A stretch of 53,358 bases of DNA from NCBI GenBank assembly GCA_947458235.1, contig CANGYP010000003.1, positions 1 through 53,358 on the forward strand. The letters are read 5' to 3'. This DNA comes from Alphaproteobacteria bacterium. Its GTDB lineage: Bacteria > Pseudomonadota > Alphaproteobacteria > JAJTHO01 > CANGYM01. The notes below the pieces were generated by a model. That model did no database searches. It saw only the letters and a program-made list of their open reading frames with translations, and was not told where the DNA came from. This document shows positions 46,261 through 53,230 of this stretch, one piece after another. A program made the translations under genes and the position numbers. Every line of letters begins with the position of its first letter. Position 1 is the first letter of the stretch.

Positions 46261-47568
46261 CTGCGGCCACACCCCATACAAAATATGATCCAGATCCTGA
46301 CAATCCTTTTTGTCGTGGTTGTTCAGGGCGGCGTAGGTGGCGCGGTCCATCAGGATGGGGCAGGCGTATTTTTTGGAAAACGCCTGTAATTTGACGGCAT
46401 AATTCACGCAGTTGCCGATGACGGTATAATCCATGCGGTCGTGAACCCCGATGTTGCCAGAAATGACCTCCCCCGTGGATAGGGTGATGCCCACCTGAAC
46501 GGGGTGCAAAAAGCGGCTTTGGTGCAGTTGCAGGCGTTCGTGAATCTGGCGGGCGGCGCGGTACGCCATGGTGGCATGTTCATGATTGGGAATGGGGGTG
46601 CCAAAAATCGCCAGCACGCCGTCCCCCATGTATTTATCGACGATGCCTTGGCAGGATCGAATGTCCTCCACAATCACTTCGTACACCATGTTCAGCAGGG
46701 ATACGGTCCGCGCCGCCCCCAAGCGCTGGGTGATGCCGGTAAAATCCCGAATGTCGGTGAACAGGACGGTGACTTGGCGCTCGGTCCCGCCCAAATCCAC
46801 GGTGGGGTTTTGCAGCATGCCCTCCAGCACCGTTTGGGGCATATAGCGGGACAGCATTTGCCGCTCCCGCAAATAATGCAGCGCATCCAGATATGATGCC
46901 AACAGCGACCCCATCAGGGTCAAACGCTGGACCTCAACCGTGCGAAAGGGCTGTTTGCGCGTCAGCACCATCATCAGGGGCGGGGCGGCTTCAACAGGTA
47001 TGGGGAAATACAATCGGGGACGGCCCCCGTCGGCAGGGGTATTGTCAATGCTGGACTGGTCATGCCACGGCACAGCCACCACCCGATCCACCCGCATGTC
47101 CCGAATGTTCGAGGCCACCACCGTCCCCATTTGGTTCACAATAAACGCATCCGTCCAATGGGCAATAAAATCAATGGCCTGCTCCAGCAGGTGATTGCGA
47201 TCCGAAATTTTGGAAAAGGTTTTGGCCGCATCCAGCAGGGTGTTCTGATCCCGATACATCTCCAGAACTTCGGATGACAGCTCGTACTGTAAGGTGGTGT
47301 GATGATCCAGCGCAGCCAAAACCGTTTGGCACAGATCCAAAACATCCTGCGGCACCGTTTGATCCGTTTGATACACCAAAGACAGGCTGCCCGAGGTCAG
47401 AAAATGGGTGGGGGTGGCGGGGTCTAGGGATTCATCCTGCTCCCACGTATAAACCACGGTATCCTGAAGCAAAATAGAAAGACTGGAGGCCATCAACGTG
47501 CGAATCAGAGACGCGAGCAGGCCCGAATCCTTTAACGTTCGCAGCAGTTTACGCCCTTTGGCGTGCAT
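46240..47568 (-). CDS. Class III adenylate/guanylate cyclase with GAF-like domain
   Basis: A 442-residue cytoplasmic protein. Residues about 113-235 look like a GAF sensor, followed by the catalytic domain at 265-415. Metal-binding Asp272 (LFTDIRDF) and Asp316 (MGDGVLAIFG) are present. Lys312 (DKYMGDG) and Thr382 (MDYTVIGNCVN) favour ATP over GTP. The transition-state site reads N389-YAV-K393, where the usual residue is Arg, so activity may be altered. The gene is 6 bases after a response regulator, suggesting a two-component cAMP output. The 3' end carries a heptamer repeat and a 33-bp repeat. Confidence 0.9.
   Translation of the reverse strand: MHAKGRKLLRTLKDSGLLASLIRTLMASSLSILLQDTVVYTWEQDESLDPATPTHFLTSGSLSLVYQTDQTVPQDVLDLCQTVLAALDHHTTLQYELSSEVLEMYRDQNTLLDAAKTFSKISDRNHLLEQAIDFIAHWTDAFIVNQMGTVVASNIRDMRVDRVVAVPWHDQSSIDNTPADGGRPRLYFPIPVEAAPPLMMVLTRKQPFRTVEVQRLTLMGSLLASYLDALHYLRERQMLSRYMPQTVLEGMLQNPTVDLGGTERQVTVLFTDIRDFTGITQRLGAARTVSLLNMVYEVIVEDIRSCQGIVDKYMGDGVLAIFGTPIPNHEHATMAYRAARQIHERLQLHQSRFLHPVQVGITLSTGEVISGNIGVHDRMDYTVIGNCVNYAVKLQAFSKKYACPILMDRATYAALNNHDKKDCQDLDHILYGVWPQQVTGDR
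46264..46296. repeat. 33-bp repeat, copy A (inside the cyclase 3' end)
   Basis: This 33-base segment at the end of the cyclase gene recurs at 52520-52552 with one mismatch and in the same orientation. Here it encodes [10 protein letters not shown] on the minus strand. At the second site it directly precedes a truncated rpsP. Confidence 0.85.
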
Positions 47569-47574
47569 AGGGCC

Positions 47575-47973
47575 TCACGATACCGTCACGGATAAAACAG
47601 AGGCCACTTTGCCCAACAAAGCATCCGGATCAAAGGGTTTGGTCACATAATCATCCGCCCCGACATCGTGACCATGGGCGCGATCGGCGCTTTGCCCCCG
47701 AGCCGTCAGCAAAATGATATACGGATTATAGTTTGCCGATAAATGTTTAATTTTTTGACACGCATCAAAGCCATCCATTTCGGGCATCATAACATCCATC
47801 ACGATGACGTCGGGATGCTGGCGGTCCGCCAGATCCACAGCCTGCACCCCGTTGGTGCCCATCAATAGGTCCACGTTATGCTCCTCCAGATCCTCCAGCG
47901 TTTGTTCCAGAAGGATGCGGATGTAGGCTTCGTCATCAACGATCAGGACTTTTTTGGTGCTCATAGGCATCAT
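47575..47973 (-). CDS. Single-domain response regulator
   Basis: A 132-residue CheY-like receiver. The acidic pocket is Asp13-Asp14, the phosphoacceptor is Asp60 in VIVMDVMMPEMDG, Thr90 is the switch residue and Lys112 is in YVTKPFDP. There is no output domain, so it acts by protein contact. The start is MMPM; the ATG at 47964 (MSTKKVLIVDD) is a likely alternative. It probably controls the cyclase encoded 6 bases downstream. The matching histidine kinase is not in the window. Confidence 0.93.
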   Translation of the reverse strand: MMPMSTKKVLIVDDEAYIRILLEQTLEDLEEHNVDLLMGTNGVQAVDLADRQHPDVIVMDVMMPEMDGFDACQKIKHLSANYNPYIILLTARGQSADRAHGHDVGADDYVTKPFDPDALLGKVASVLSVTVS

Positions 47974-47987
47974 GATAACAGAATCAA

Positions 47988-48022
47988 GCCGCTAAGTCCA
48001 GACTCTCAAAGCTCTTAGCGGC
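47988..48022. repeat. Inverted repeat between flgH and the response regulator
   Basis: GCCGCTAAG (47988-47996) and CTTAGCGGC (48014-48022) form a perfect 9-base stem with a 17-base loop, 20 bases after the flgH stop. No clear T-run follows, so it is either a weak terminator of the flgFGAH operon or a regulatory hairpin of the next gene. Confidence 0.6.
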
Positions 48023-48041
48023 CCAACCCCCACAGCCTCCC

Positions 48042-48785
48042 TTAAAAAGGCAGGATAATGTCCAGCATTTCCGATCCATAGCGGGCACCCTGAATGTCGC
48101 TGATGTGGCCACGGCCGCCGTAGGAAATGCGGGCCTCAGCAATTTGGTCATAGGAGATGGTGTTTTTGTTGGTGATATCTTCCTGCCGAATGATGCCGGC
48201 GATTTGCAGCTCGCGCACTTCGTAATTCACCCGCACCTCTTGCCGTCCCAGAATCACCAGGTTTCCGTTGGGCAGTTTTTGGGTCACTACGGCGGCGACT
48301 TTCAGGTTGATTTGTTCTTTGCGATCGATGGTGCCGTCGCTTTTGTTGCTTAACTCGCTGCTGGTGTCCACCAACTTTGTGGGATCCACCCCATCGGGCA
48401 AAATTTTCCCTAGATAATTTTCCAGTCCCAAAACGTTGGGGGCGGCCACGGAATCGCTGTTTTGGCGGGAGCGCTCCGATGTGTTGTCCAGTTTGGCGTC
48501 ATCATCAATGGTGACGGTGACGGTCAACAGGTCCCCCACATCATGGGCCCGCAAATCTTTAAAAAACGACTTGCTGCCTTGGCGCCACAGGGATCCTGTG
48601 GCCGCGGGTGCCTCCACCATGGGCGGCGGCACGGGAATGGATACTGGACGGTATCCGGCGGCTTGTATGGGGTTTTCAATGGCGGTCAGTTCTGGCGGCT
48701 CCCCCACGCGGGAAGCGCGATCCAAAAACGACGCGCATGCCCCCAACGATAAACACAGGCACGTTAACAACAGATGACGGATCAT
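48042..48785 (-). CDS. flgH: Flagellar L-ring protein
   Basis: Outer-membrane lipoprotein that forms the L-ring around the flagellar rod, 247 residues. The lipobox is LGAC (Cys16 or so), followed by the conserved SLWRQGSKSFFKDLRAHDVGDLLTV and the C-terminal strand ISYGGRGHISDIQGARYGSEMLDI family motif. Start and stop overlap flgA by 4 bases. Downstream is an inverted repeat. The P-ring gene flgI is not in the window. Confidence 0.96.
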   Translation of the reverse strand: MIRHLLLTCLCLSLGACASFLDRASRVGEPPELTAIENPIQAAGYRPVSIPVPPPMVEAPAATGSLWRQGSKSFFKDLRAHDVGDLLTVTVTIDDDAKLDNTSERSRQNSDSVAAPNVLGLENYLGKILPDGVDPTKLVDTSSELSNKSDGTIDRKEQINLKVAAVVTQKLPNGNLVILGRQEVRVNYEVRELQIAGIIRQEDITNKNTISYDQIAEARISYGGRGHISDIQGARYGSEMLDIILPF

Positions 48786-49255
48786 GGCACGGCTCCTTCG
48801 CTGGCCACCACGACCGTGGCCGATTGTTTGCCGCTGACCACAGCGGATATGACTTTTTTGCTGGTTAAATTCATCACGCGAATGACATCACCCATGGCCC
48901 CATCGTCCATGGCTTGGCCTTGGGCGGTTAGACGCATTTGGTTGGTTTCCACTGTCAGGGTAACCAGTTCCTTTTTGTACACAAGGATCGGGGCGGCGAT
49001 GGCATTTTTGCGAATGATGGTCCCTTCCTTCAGGGTGCGCTTGACCTCCATCCCCACCAGAGATTTCAGATCCACCACGGCGTTGCTGGACAGGTCCCGC
49101 GCGGGCACGGACAGGATCTGCAAGTCTGCCTCTGCAATCATCTCCCCTGTGGACAGAGTGCGGGCGGGGACGTAAACCTCTACCATGTCTTCCTCGGCCA
49201 TGGCCATGGGGGCCAAGGTTATCAGAAAAAACACAACGCTAAACAGATGTTTCAT
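48782..49255 (-). CDS. flgA: Flagellar P-ring assembly chaperone FlgA
   Basis: Periplasmic chaperone for FlgI, 157 residues with a signal peptide (cut after AMA). The SAF-type domain is visible in VYVPARTLSTGEMIAEADLQ and the C-terminal region NLTSKKVISAVVSGK resembles the family end NxxSgkvVxGxV. The gene lies between flgG and flgH, as in Caulobacter-type flagellar operons. Confidence 0.93.
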   Translation of the reverse strand: MKHLFSVVFFLITLAPMAMAEEDMVEVYVPARTLSTGEMIAEADLQILSVPARDLSSNAVVDLKSLVGMEVKRTLKEGTIIRKNAIAAPILVYKKELVTLTVETNQMRLTAQGQAMDDGAMGDVIRVMNLTSKKVISAVVSGKQSATVVVASEGAVP

Positions 49256-49260
49256 GGGAT

Positions 49261-50043
49261 TTAGGCCTGATTGCGGGTTTGCATCATTTCATCGGTGGTT
49301 TTAATCACCTTGGAATTCAATTCATAGGACCGCTGGGCCTTGATCAAATTGGTCAATTCTGTCACAGGATTAACGTTAGAGCTTTCCAAAAACCCCTGAT
49401 TAACCTTTCCAAACCCATCCGCCCGCGCCACATCCACCGTGGGGGCGCCAGAGGCTGGGGTTTCCAGAAAGTATCCATCCCCCGTGGCCTCTAATCCTGC
49501 GGCGTTGACAAATTTGGCTAATTCGATTTGGCCCACAACGGTGGGCGCGATTTGACCATCTTGCTTAACAGACACCTCGCCAGATTCATTAACGGTGATA
49601 TCAATGGCATCGTTGGGGATGCTGATGGTGGGCTCGATTTTGTATCCATCCTTGGTGACGATTTCCCCCGCATCGTTTAACTGCAAAGACCCAGACCGGC
49701 TATAGGCGATATCCCCATTTGGCAATGTCACCTGAAAATACCCATCCCCCGTAATGGCCAGATCCAAGGGATTGCCCGTTTGTTCCAGCGTCCCCTGCTC
49801 CAGAATCCGGTAAACCGCGCCAGTTTTCACCCCCAAACCGATTTGAATCCCTGTGGGGACCAACGTATCGGCATCGCTGGAGGTTGTGCCAACCCGTCGG
49901 AATTGTTCATACATCAAATCCTGAAATTCCGCACGCTGGCGTTTAAAGCCCGTGGTGGTCATGTTGGCGATGTTGTTGGAAATCACAGAAACGTTGGTTT
50001 CCTGGGCCGACATACCTGTGGCGGCGATGTTGAGAGCTTGCAT
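49261..50043 (-). CDS. flgG: Flagellar distal rod protein
   Basis: Rod component, 260 residues. The N-terminal helix LNIAATGMSAQETNVSVISN and the NNIANMTTTGFKRQRAEFQ motif are typical, as is the C-terminal ESSNVNPVTELTNLIKAQRS with its RSYELNSKVIKT end. It begins 17 bases after flgF. Confidence 0.97.
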   Translation of the reverse strand: MQALNIAATGMSAQETNVSVISNNIANMTTTGFKRQRAEFQDLMYEQFRRVGTTSSDADTLVPTGIQIGLGVKTGAVYRILEQGTLEQTGNPLDLAITGDGYFQVTLPNGDIAYSRSGSLQLNDAGEIVTKDGYKIEPTISIPNDAIDITVNESGEVSVKQDGQIAPTVVGQIELAKFVNAAGLEATGDGYFLETPASGAPTVDVARADGFGKVNQGFLESSNVNPVTELTNLIKAQRSYELNSKVIKTTDEMMQTRNQA

Positions 50044-50060
50044 GGTTATGTTCCTAAGGT

Positions 50061-50795
50061 TTAGTTGCGACCACTTAATTTCCGGATGGCATCACGGATA
50101 CGTTCGTCTTCGTTGCTGACAATGCGCTCGGCCCTTTCATAGCCCCGCGCAATGTCCACCATTTCGGTCAAGGCCACCACGGGATTGACGTTGGATCCCT
50201 CGATCATGCCTTGCATGACCTGAACATTCTCCCGCTTGCCGTTGGGTTGCACAGCGGCGGGGGCTTCGTAGAGGCCATCCTCTCTTTTTTTCAGCAGCAG
50301 TTCATTGTCAAATTGGGCCACCTGCAGTTGGCCCACGTTGGCGGCATCCGCCAAAATGGTCCCGTCGCTGGTGACAACCACCTGACGCGCCGTAGGGGGA
50401 ATGGACAAAGGTGCCCCCCCCTGTCCCAACACCGACAGGCCTTGCGTGTTCACCAGCTGGCCCGTAGTGTTAACGCGAAATCGTCCATCACGGGTATAGG
50501 TGACCTCCCCCGTGGTGGGATGTTTCACGGCAAAAAAGCCAGCCCCCTGCAGGGCAAAGTCATATGTATGACCCGTTTCTTCCATCGGTCCATTGTTCAC
50601 ATTCCGCACTGTCCGCGCATCTTGAACATAGGACACGCCTTGGCTGCGAAAATCTTTTTGCAGAACTTCCTGAAACAAGGGCTTTTCTTCGCGGTAGCCA
50701 TGGGTGGTCATGTTGGCCACATTGTTGGCCGTCATATCCATACGCCGCCGCATGGCATTCATATGGGACAGTGCAACATAAAGGGTTGAGTCCAT
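50061..50795 (-). CDS. flgF: Flagellar proximal rod protein
   Basis: Rod protein of 244 residues, first gene of the flgF-flgG-flgA-flgH operon. The start MDSTLYVALSHMNAMRRRMD with NNVANMTTHGYREEKPLFQ is typical, as is the end GSNVNPVVALTEMVDIARGYE. The frame is open 60 codons further upstream, but the ATG at 50795 with GAAAGG before it matches the family. The sigma-54 promoter at 50842-50857 would start the transcript near 50832. Confidence 0.96.
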   Translation of the reverse strand: MDSTLYVALSHMNAMRRRMDMTANNVANMTTHGYREEKPLFQEVLQKDFRSQGVSYVQDARTVRNVNNGPMEETGHTYDFALQGAGFFAVKHPTTGEVTYTRDGRFRVNTTGQLVNTQGLSVLGQGGAPLSIPPTARQVVVTSDGTILADAANVGQLQVAQFDNELLLKKREDGLYEAPAAVQPNGKRENVQVMQGMIEGSNVNPVVALTEMVDIARGYERAERIVSNEDERIRDAIRKLSGRN

Positions 50796-50841
50796 AAAAA
50801 AAACCTTTCGATGATGGTTTTGTTTTTTTTCTAGGGACTGT

Positions 50842-50857
50842 TGCAAAGGGTGTGCCA
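50842..50857 (-). promoter_or_regulatory. Sigma-54 (-24/-12) promoter of the flgF operon
   Basis: On the minus strand the sequence TGGCAC-ACCCT-TTGCA (50857 to 50842) is a full match to the sigma-54 consensus TGGCAC-N5-TTGCA. The start would be near 50832, 37 bases before the flgF ATG. rpoN is in the same window. In Caulobacter the flgF operon is also sigma-54 dependent. The enhancer site for an FlbD-like activator is not identified, although a GTGGGC/GCCCAC inverted repeat lies at 50949-50975. Confidence 0.85.
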
Positions 50858-51040
50858 AGATCTCGGGCTTGCTGTGTGCGCGTTGCCCGCTCCCAAAGAC
50901 TCGGCACAACCTCCCCAAGGCAGCCGTCTTCGCTTCGTGATCTTCGCTGTGGGCGCAGCCGCTTAGAAAGCCCACGCGGCATCTTGCGTTTCGGATGCTT
51001 TGGGGATAAAAAGATAGAATCTACCGAATTATGCTGTTTC

Positions 51041-51481
51041 ATGTCCAACTCTGCCTTTGACTTTGATTTCGAAGCCTTATGCCAAAAAAAGGGCCTGAAA
51101 ATGACGGACCAGCGCCGCATTGTTGCGCAGGTTTTGTTAGGGGCCCAAGGACATCCAGATGTTGAGGAGGTCTACGCCATGGCCTCTAAGCTGGATGCCA
51201 AGGTTAGTTTGGCAACGGTTTATCGGACCGTCAGAATTCTTGAAGATGCTGGGATCATCCAAAAACATTCCTTTGGTGACGGACGCGCCCGTTATGAGGC
51301 CGTTTCGGATGATCATCACGATCATCTGATTGATATTGATACACGCGAAGTGATTGAATTTTATAACCCCAAACTAGAGGCTTTGAAACAAGAAATCGCT
51401 GCCAAGTATGGATACACCCTAATAGACCATCGATTGGACTTGTATGGACGAAGAAAAAAACACACCGATCCTGAGTGCTAA
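51041..51481 (+). CDS. fur: Fur-family iron-responsive regulator
   Basis: DNA-binding metal sensor of 146 residues. The winged-helix part has KMTDQRRIVAQVLLGAQGHP and SLATVYRTVRILEDAGII; the metal site is DDHHDHLIDI followed by EVIEFYNP. The CxxC structural zinc motif is missing, which is normal in alphaproteobacterial Fur and Mur. The frame is open to 50852, but the ATG at 51041 gives the family start. It diverges from flgF and overlaps the next gene by 38 bases. Confidence 0.92.
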   Translation: MSNSAFDFDFEALCQKKGLKMTDQRRIVAQVLLGAQGHPDVEEVYAMASKLDAKVSLATVYRTVRILEDAGIIQKHSFGDGRARYEAVSDDHHDHLIDIDTREVIEFYNPKLEALKQEIAAKYGYTLIDHRLDLYGRRKKHTDPEC

Positions 51482-52322
51482 GGCCCCCTTTGTCACCACG
51501 CCCGCTCAGCCTCTGAGTCATCTATGCCTAGATGTTGGGGATATGCAGGTCCGTCTAGCCACCACACCAGAGGAAATCGAGGCCGCTCAACGCCTGCGCT
51601 ATCATGTCTTTTATGAAGAAATGAAAGCCAAAGCCGACCCTGGCACGCGTCGGATGAAACGGGATGCGGATTTGTTGGATGGGTTTTGTGATCATCTATT
51701 GGTCTGTGACATGCGGGCCCCATCTTTGGAACGTTCTGTGGTGGGGACCTATCGTCTGGTCACACGCGCCGCAGCTGAGCGTCATGGCCGCTTTTATACG
51801 GCATCTGAATATCATATTGAAAAATTACTGAAGCATCCTGGTGAGATTTTAGAGCTGGGACGATCCTGTGTCCATCAAGACTTTCGTAACGGTCGCACCA
51901 TGAACCTGCTGTGGCGGGGATTGGCAACCTATGTGTTTCTGGCAGAGATTGAACTGATGTTTGGCTGCGCCAGTTTGCACGGCACCGATGTGGATGCCTT
52001 GCGCTTGCCCTTATCCTATTTGCACCATTACCATTTAGCAGAAGAATCCCTGCGCACTCGCGCCCTAGAGGAACGCTATGTTCCCATGAACATCGTGCCT
52101 AAGGAAGACATTGATATCACAGAAGCCTTAAATGCTCTCCCCCCCCTCCTAAAAGGCTATCTGCGGGTGGGTTGTACTGTGGGGGATGGCGCTGTTATTG
52201 ATCACCCCTTTAACACCATCGATGTGTGTATTATCCAAAAAACAAACCTGATCACAGATAAATACCTGCGCCACTATCAACAAAATTACCAAAAATCCTG
52301 TGGAGAACTGCCTCTGGTGTAG
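51444..52322 (+). CDS. OlsB-like GNAT N-acyltransferase
   Basis: A 292-residue protein related to the L-ornithine N-alpha-acyltransferase that makes lyso-ornithine lipid. Signatures are AAQRLRYHVFYEEM, DHLLVCD, VVGTYRLV, ILELGRSCVHQDFRNG and LWRGLATYVF. The gene starts inside fur (38-base overlap, other frame), so the two may be translated together. Ornithine lipids replace phospholipids under phosphate limitation in many alphaproteobacteria. The substrate is inferred and no olsA-type gene is adjacent. Members of the same fold also include autoinducer synthases, but the OlsB pattern is closer. Confidence 0.82.
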   Translation: MDEEKNTPILSAKAPFVTTPAQPLSHLCLDVGDMQVRLATTPEEIEAAQRLRYHVFYEEMKAKADPGTRRMKRDADLLDGFCDHLLVCDMRAPSLERSVVGTYRLVTRAAAERHGRFYTASEYHIEKLLKHPGEILELGRSCVHQDFRNGRTMNLLWRGLATYVFLAEIELMFGCASLHGTDVDALRLPLSYLHHYHLAEESLRTRALEERYVPMNIVPKEDIDITEALNALPPLLKGYLRVGCTVGDGAVIDHPFNTIDVCIIQKTNLITDKYLRHYQQNYQKSCGELPLV

Positions 52323-52519
52323 GACGTGTCATCATCGATAATCGGATATGGTCGTTTATACCCATTCACAATCAAGGTCATACTAAAATGATCTAATCCC
52401 AGGAGACGAGGGCGTGTATGACTTTGGGTTTATCTTCATAAAAAATCTTTCCTCGCCGCCGTCCACATCCGATGCATCATTATGTGGGCAAAATTCTCGT
52501 GACGACACTCTCTATGTCC

Positions 52520-52552
52520 CGGCCACACCCCATACAAAATGTGATCCAGATC
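52520..52552. repeat. 33-bp repeat, copy B (joined to the rpsP fragment)
   Basis: Matches 46264-46296 at 32 of 33 positions in the same orientation. It ends where similarity to ribosomal protein S16 begins, so it marks a recombination junction. The rest of 52323-52519 holds no recognisable gene. Confidence 0.85.
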
Positions 52553-52793
52553 GCGGCAGCGCGTGGTGTTGAACACCGAACGCGCCGCCTACTGGCTGAA
52601 ATCCGGTGCCCAGCCCACGGACCGCGTTATAACGTTCCTTGCCAACGCTGGCCTGATGGACAAACCCGCCCCCCGCAACAACCCACAAAAGGCTCTGCCT
52701 GGTAAAAAAGCCCAGGAACGCGCCGAACAACGCGCTGAAAAAGCCGCCAAACGCGCCGAAGCCGCCGCAGGGGGATCCAACGCCGAGGCGTAA
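52553..52793 (+). pseudogene. rpsP: Truncated 30S ribosomal protein S16 gene
   Basis: The frame encodes the C-terminal part of S16: [20 protein letters not shown] followed by [12 protein letters not shown] and an Ala/Lys/Glu-rich tail ending in NAEA. The first half of the protein (the usual MATKIRLQRHG... start) is missing. An in-frame TGA at 52542 lies just before the remnant, inside the 33-bp repeat. A complete rpsP is presumably elsewhere, because the gene is essential. This is a duplicated or moved fragment. Confidence 0.8.
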
Positions 52794-52852
52794 ATTGTCT
52801 CTCTTTCATGCCCACAAAAACGACCCTAACGGGCCGAGCCTCCCCCTCTAAA

Positions 52853-52892
52853 ACCCATGTCATCGCCGCGAAAGCGGGGATGACACTTGGGT
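52853..52892. repeat. Hairpin repeat with GTCATC/GATGAC stem
   Basis: The inner stem GTCATC-G-CCGC, loop GAAA, GCGG-G-GATGAC (52859-52884) has one G-G mismatch and a GNRA-type loop. ACCCA at 52853 and TGGGT at 52888 extend it. Elements of this kind are dispersed in many alphaproteobacterial genomes. Confidence 0.8.
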
Positions 52893-52937
52893 AATAAATA
52901 TTTGCACCAGTCCTTTTTAATAGGACTTACGCACACA

Positions 52938-53017
52938 ATTGCGAGCCTCCGGAGGAGGTGTGGCAATCCAGTTTTTTTGCTGCTGGCATTTCTGGATTGC
53001 TTCGCTGCGCTCGCAAT
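52938..53017. repeat. Long interrupted palindromic repeat
   Basis: The left arm has ATTGCGAGC (52938-52946) and GCAATCCAG (52963-52971); the right arm has CTGGATTGC (52992-53000) and GCTCGCAAT (53009-53017). The arms pair over two 9-base blocks. The left arm contains the palindrome CCTCCGGAGG (52946-52955). The form is that of dispersed palindromic elements in alphaproteobacterial genomes. Confidence 0.8.
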
Positions 53018-53113
53018 GACAAAGGTTCTGCGGAAGCCAAATTATTTTATTGATTTTAAAATTAATAAACCATATAATGGTTGAAGTTTTTTTATGCAAA
53101 TAGCCCGATTCTT

Positions 53114-53230
53114 ATGAGTGATTCTGATAATATTTACGATACCATAAAAACGCTAATCCAGGATGAAAACACGACCGTAGAATATTTGACAACACAACAG
53201 TCGTTATTTTTAGGGCCTGTCATCATTTAG
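53114..53230 (+). pseudogene. Small reading frame cut by the IS element
   Basis: An ATG at 53114 opens a frame MSDSDNIYDTIKTLIQDENT and continues to about residue 33, where the presumed IS left end begins at 53213; it then stops at TAG within the IS. The composition is polar and helix-forming. It may be the start of a gene broken by the insertion. No strong ribosome site is visible, so the call is weak. Confidence 0.4.

Larger units (their letters stand above)
52794..53113. other. Intergenic region with palindromic repeats
   Basis: About 320 bases without a gene. It holds two strong inverted repeats (52853-52892 and 52938-53017), annotated separately, and a short hairpin at 53068-53082 (AACCAT-ATA-ATGGTT). 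The right part is A+T-rich. Confidence 0.6.

Noticed and set aside
50834-50848. GGGACTGTTGCAAA resembles the terminal inverted repeat of IS6/IS26-type elements.
   Set aside because: The reverse strand reads TGTTGCAAAGGGTGTGCCAA, which is the complete sigma-54 promoter of flgF. No second repeat and no transposase are near.
50796-50975. A 60-codon in-frame extension upstream of flgF.
   Set aside because: FlgF proteins start at the MDSTLYVALSH position, a ribosome site precedes that ATG, and the extension crosses the sigma-54 promoter.
50852-51040. N-terminal extension of Fur rich in Arg, Ser and Cys.
   Set aside because: The composition is unlike Fur and the family start is at 51041.
51444-52322. 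Autoinducer (acyl-homoserine lactone) synthase as identity of the GNAT protein.
   Set aside because: The length and the ELGRSCVHQDFRNG and LWRGLATYVF segments fit OlsB-type ornithine acyltransferases better, and no LuxR-type gene is adjacent.
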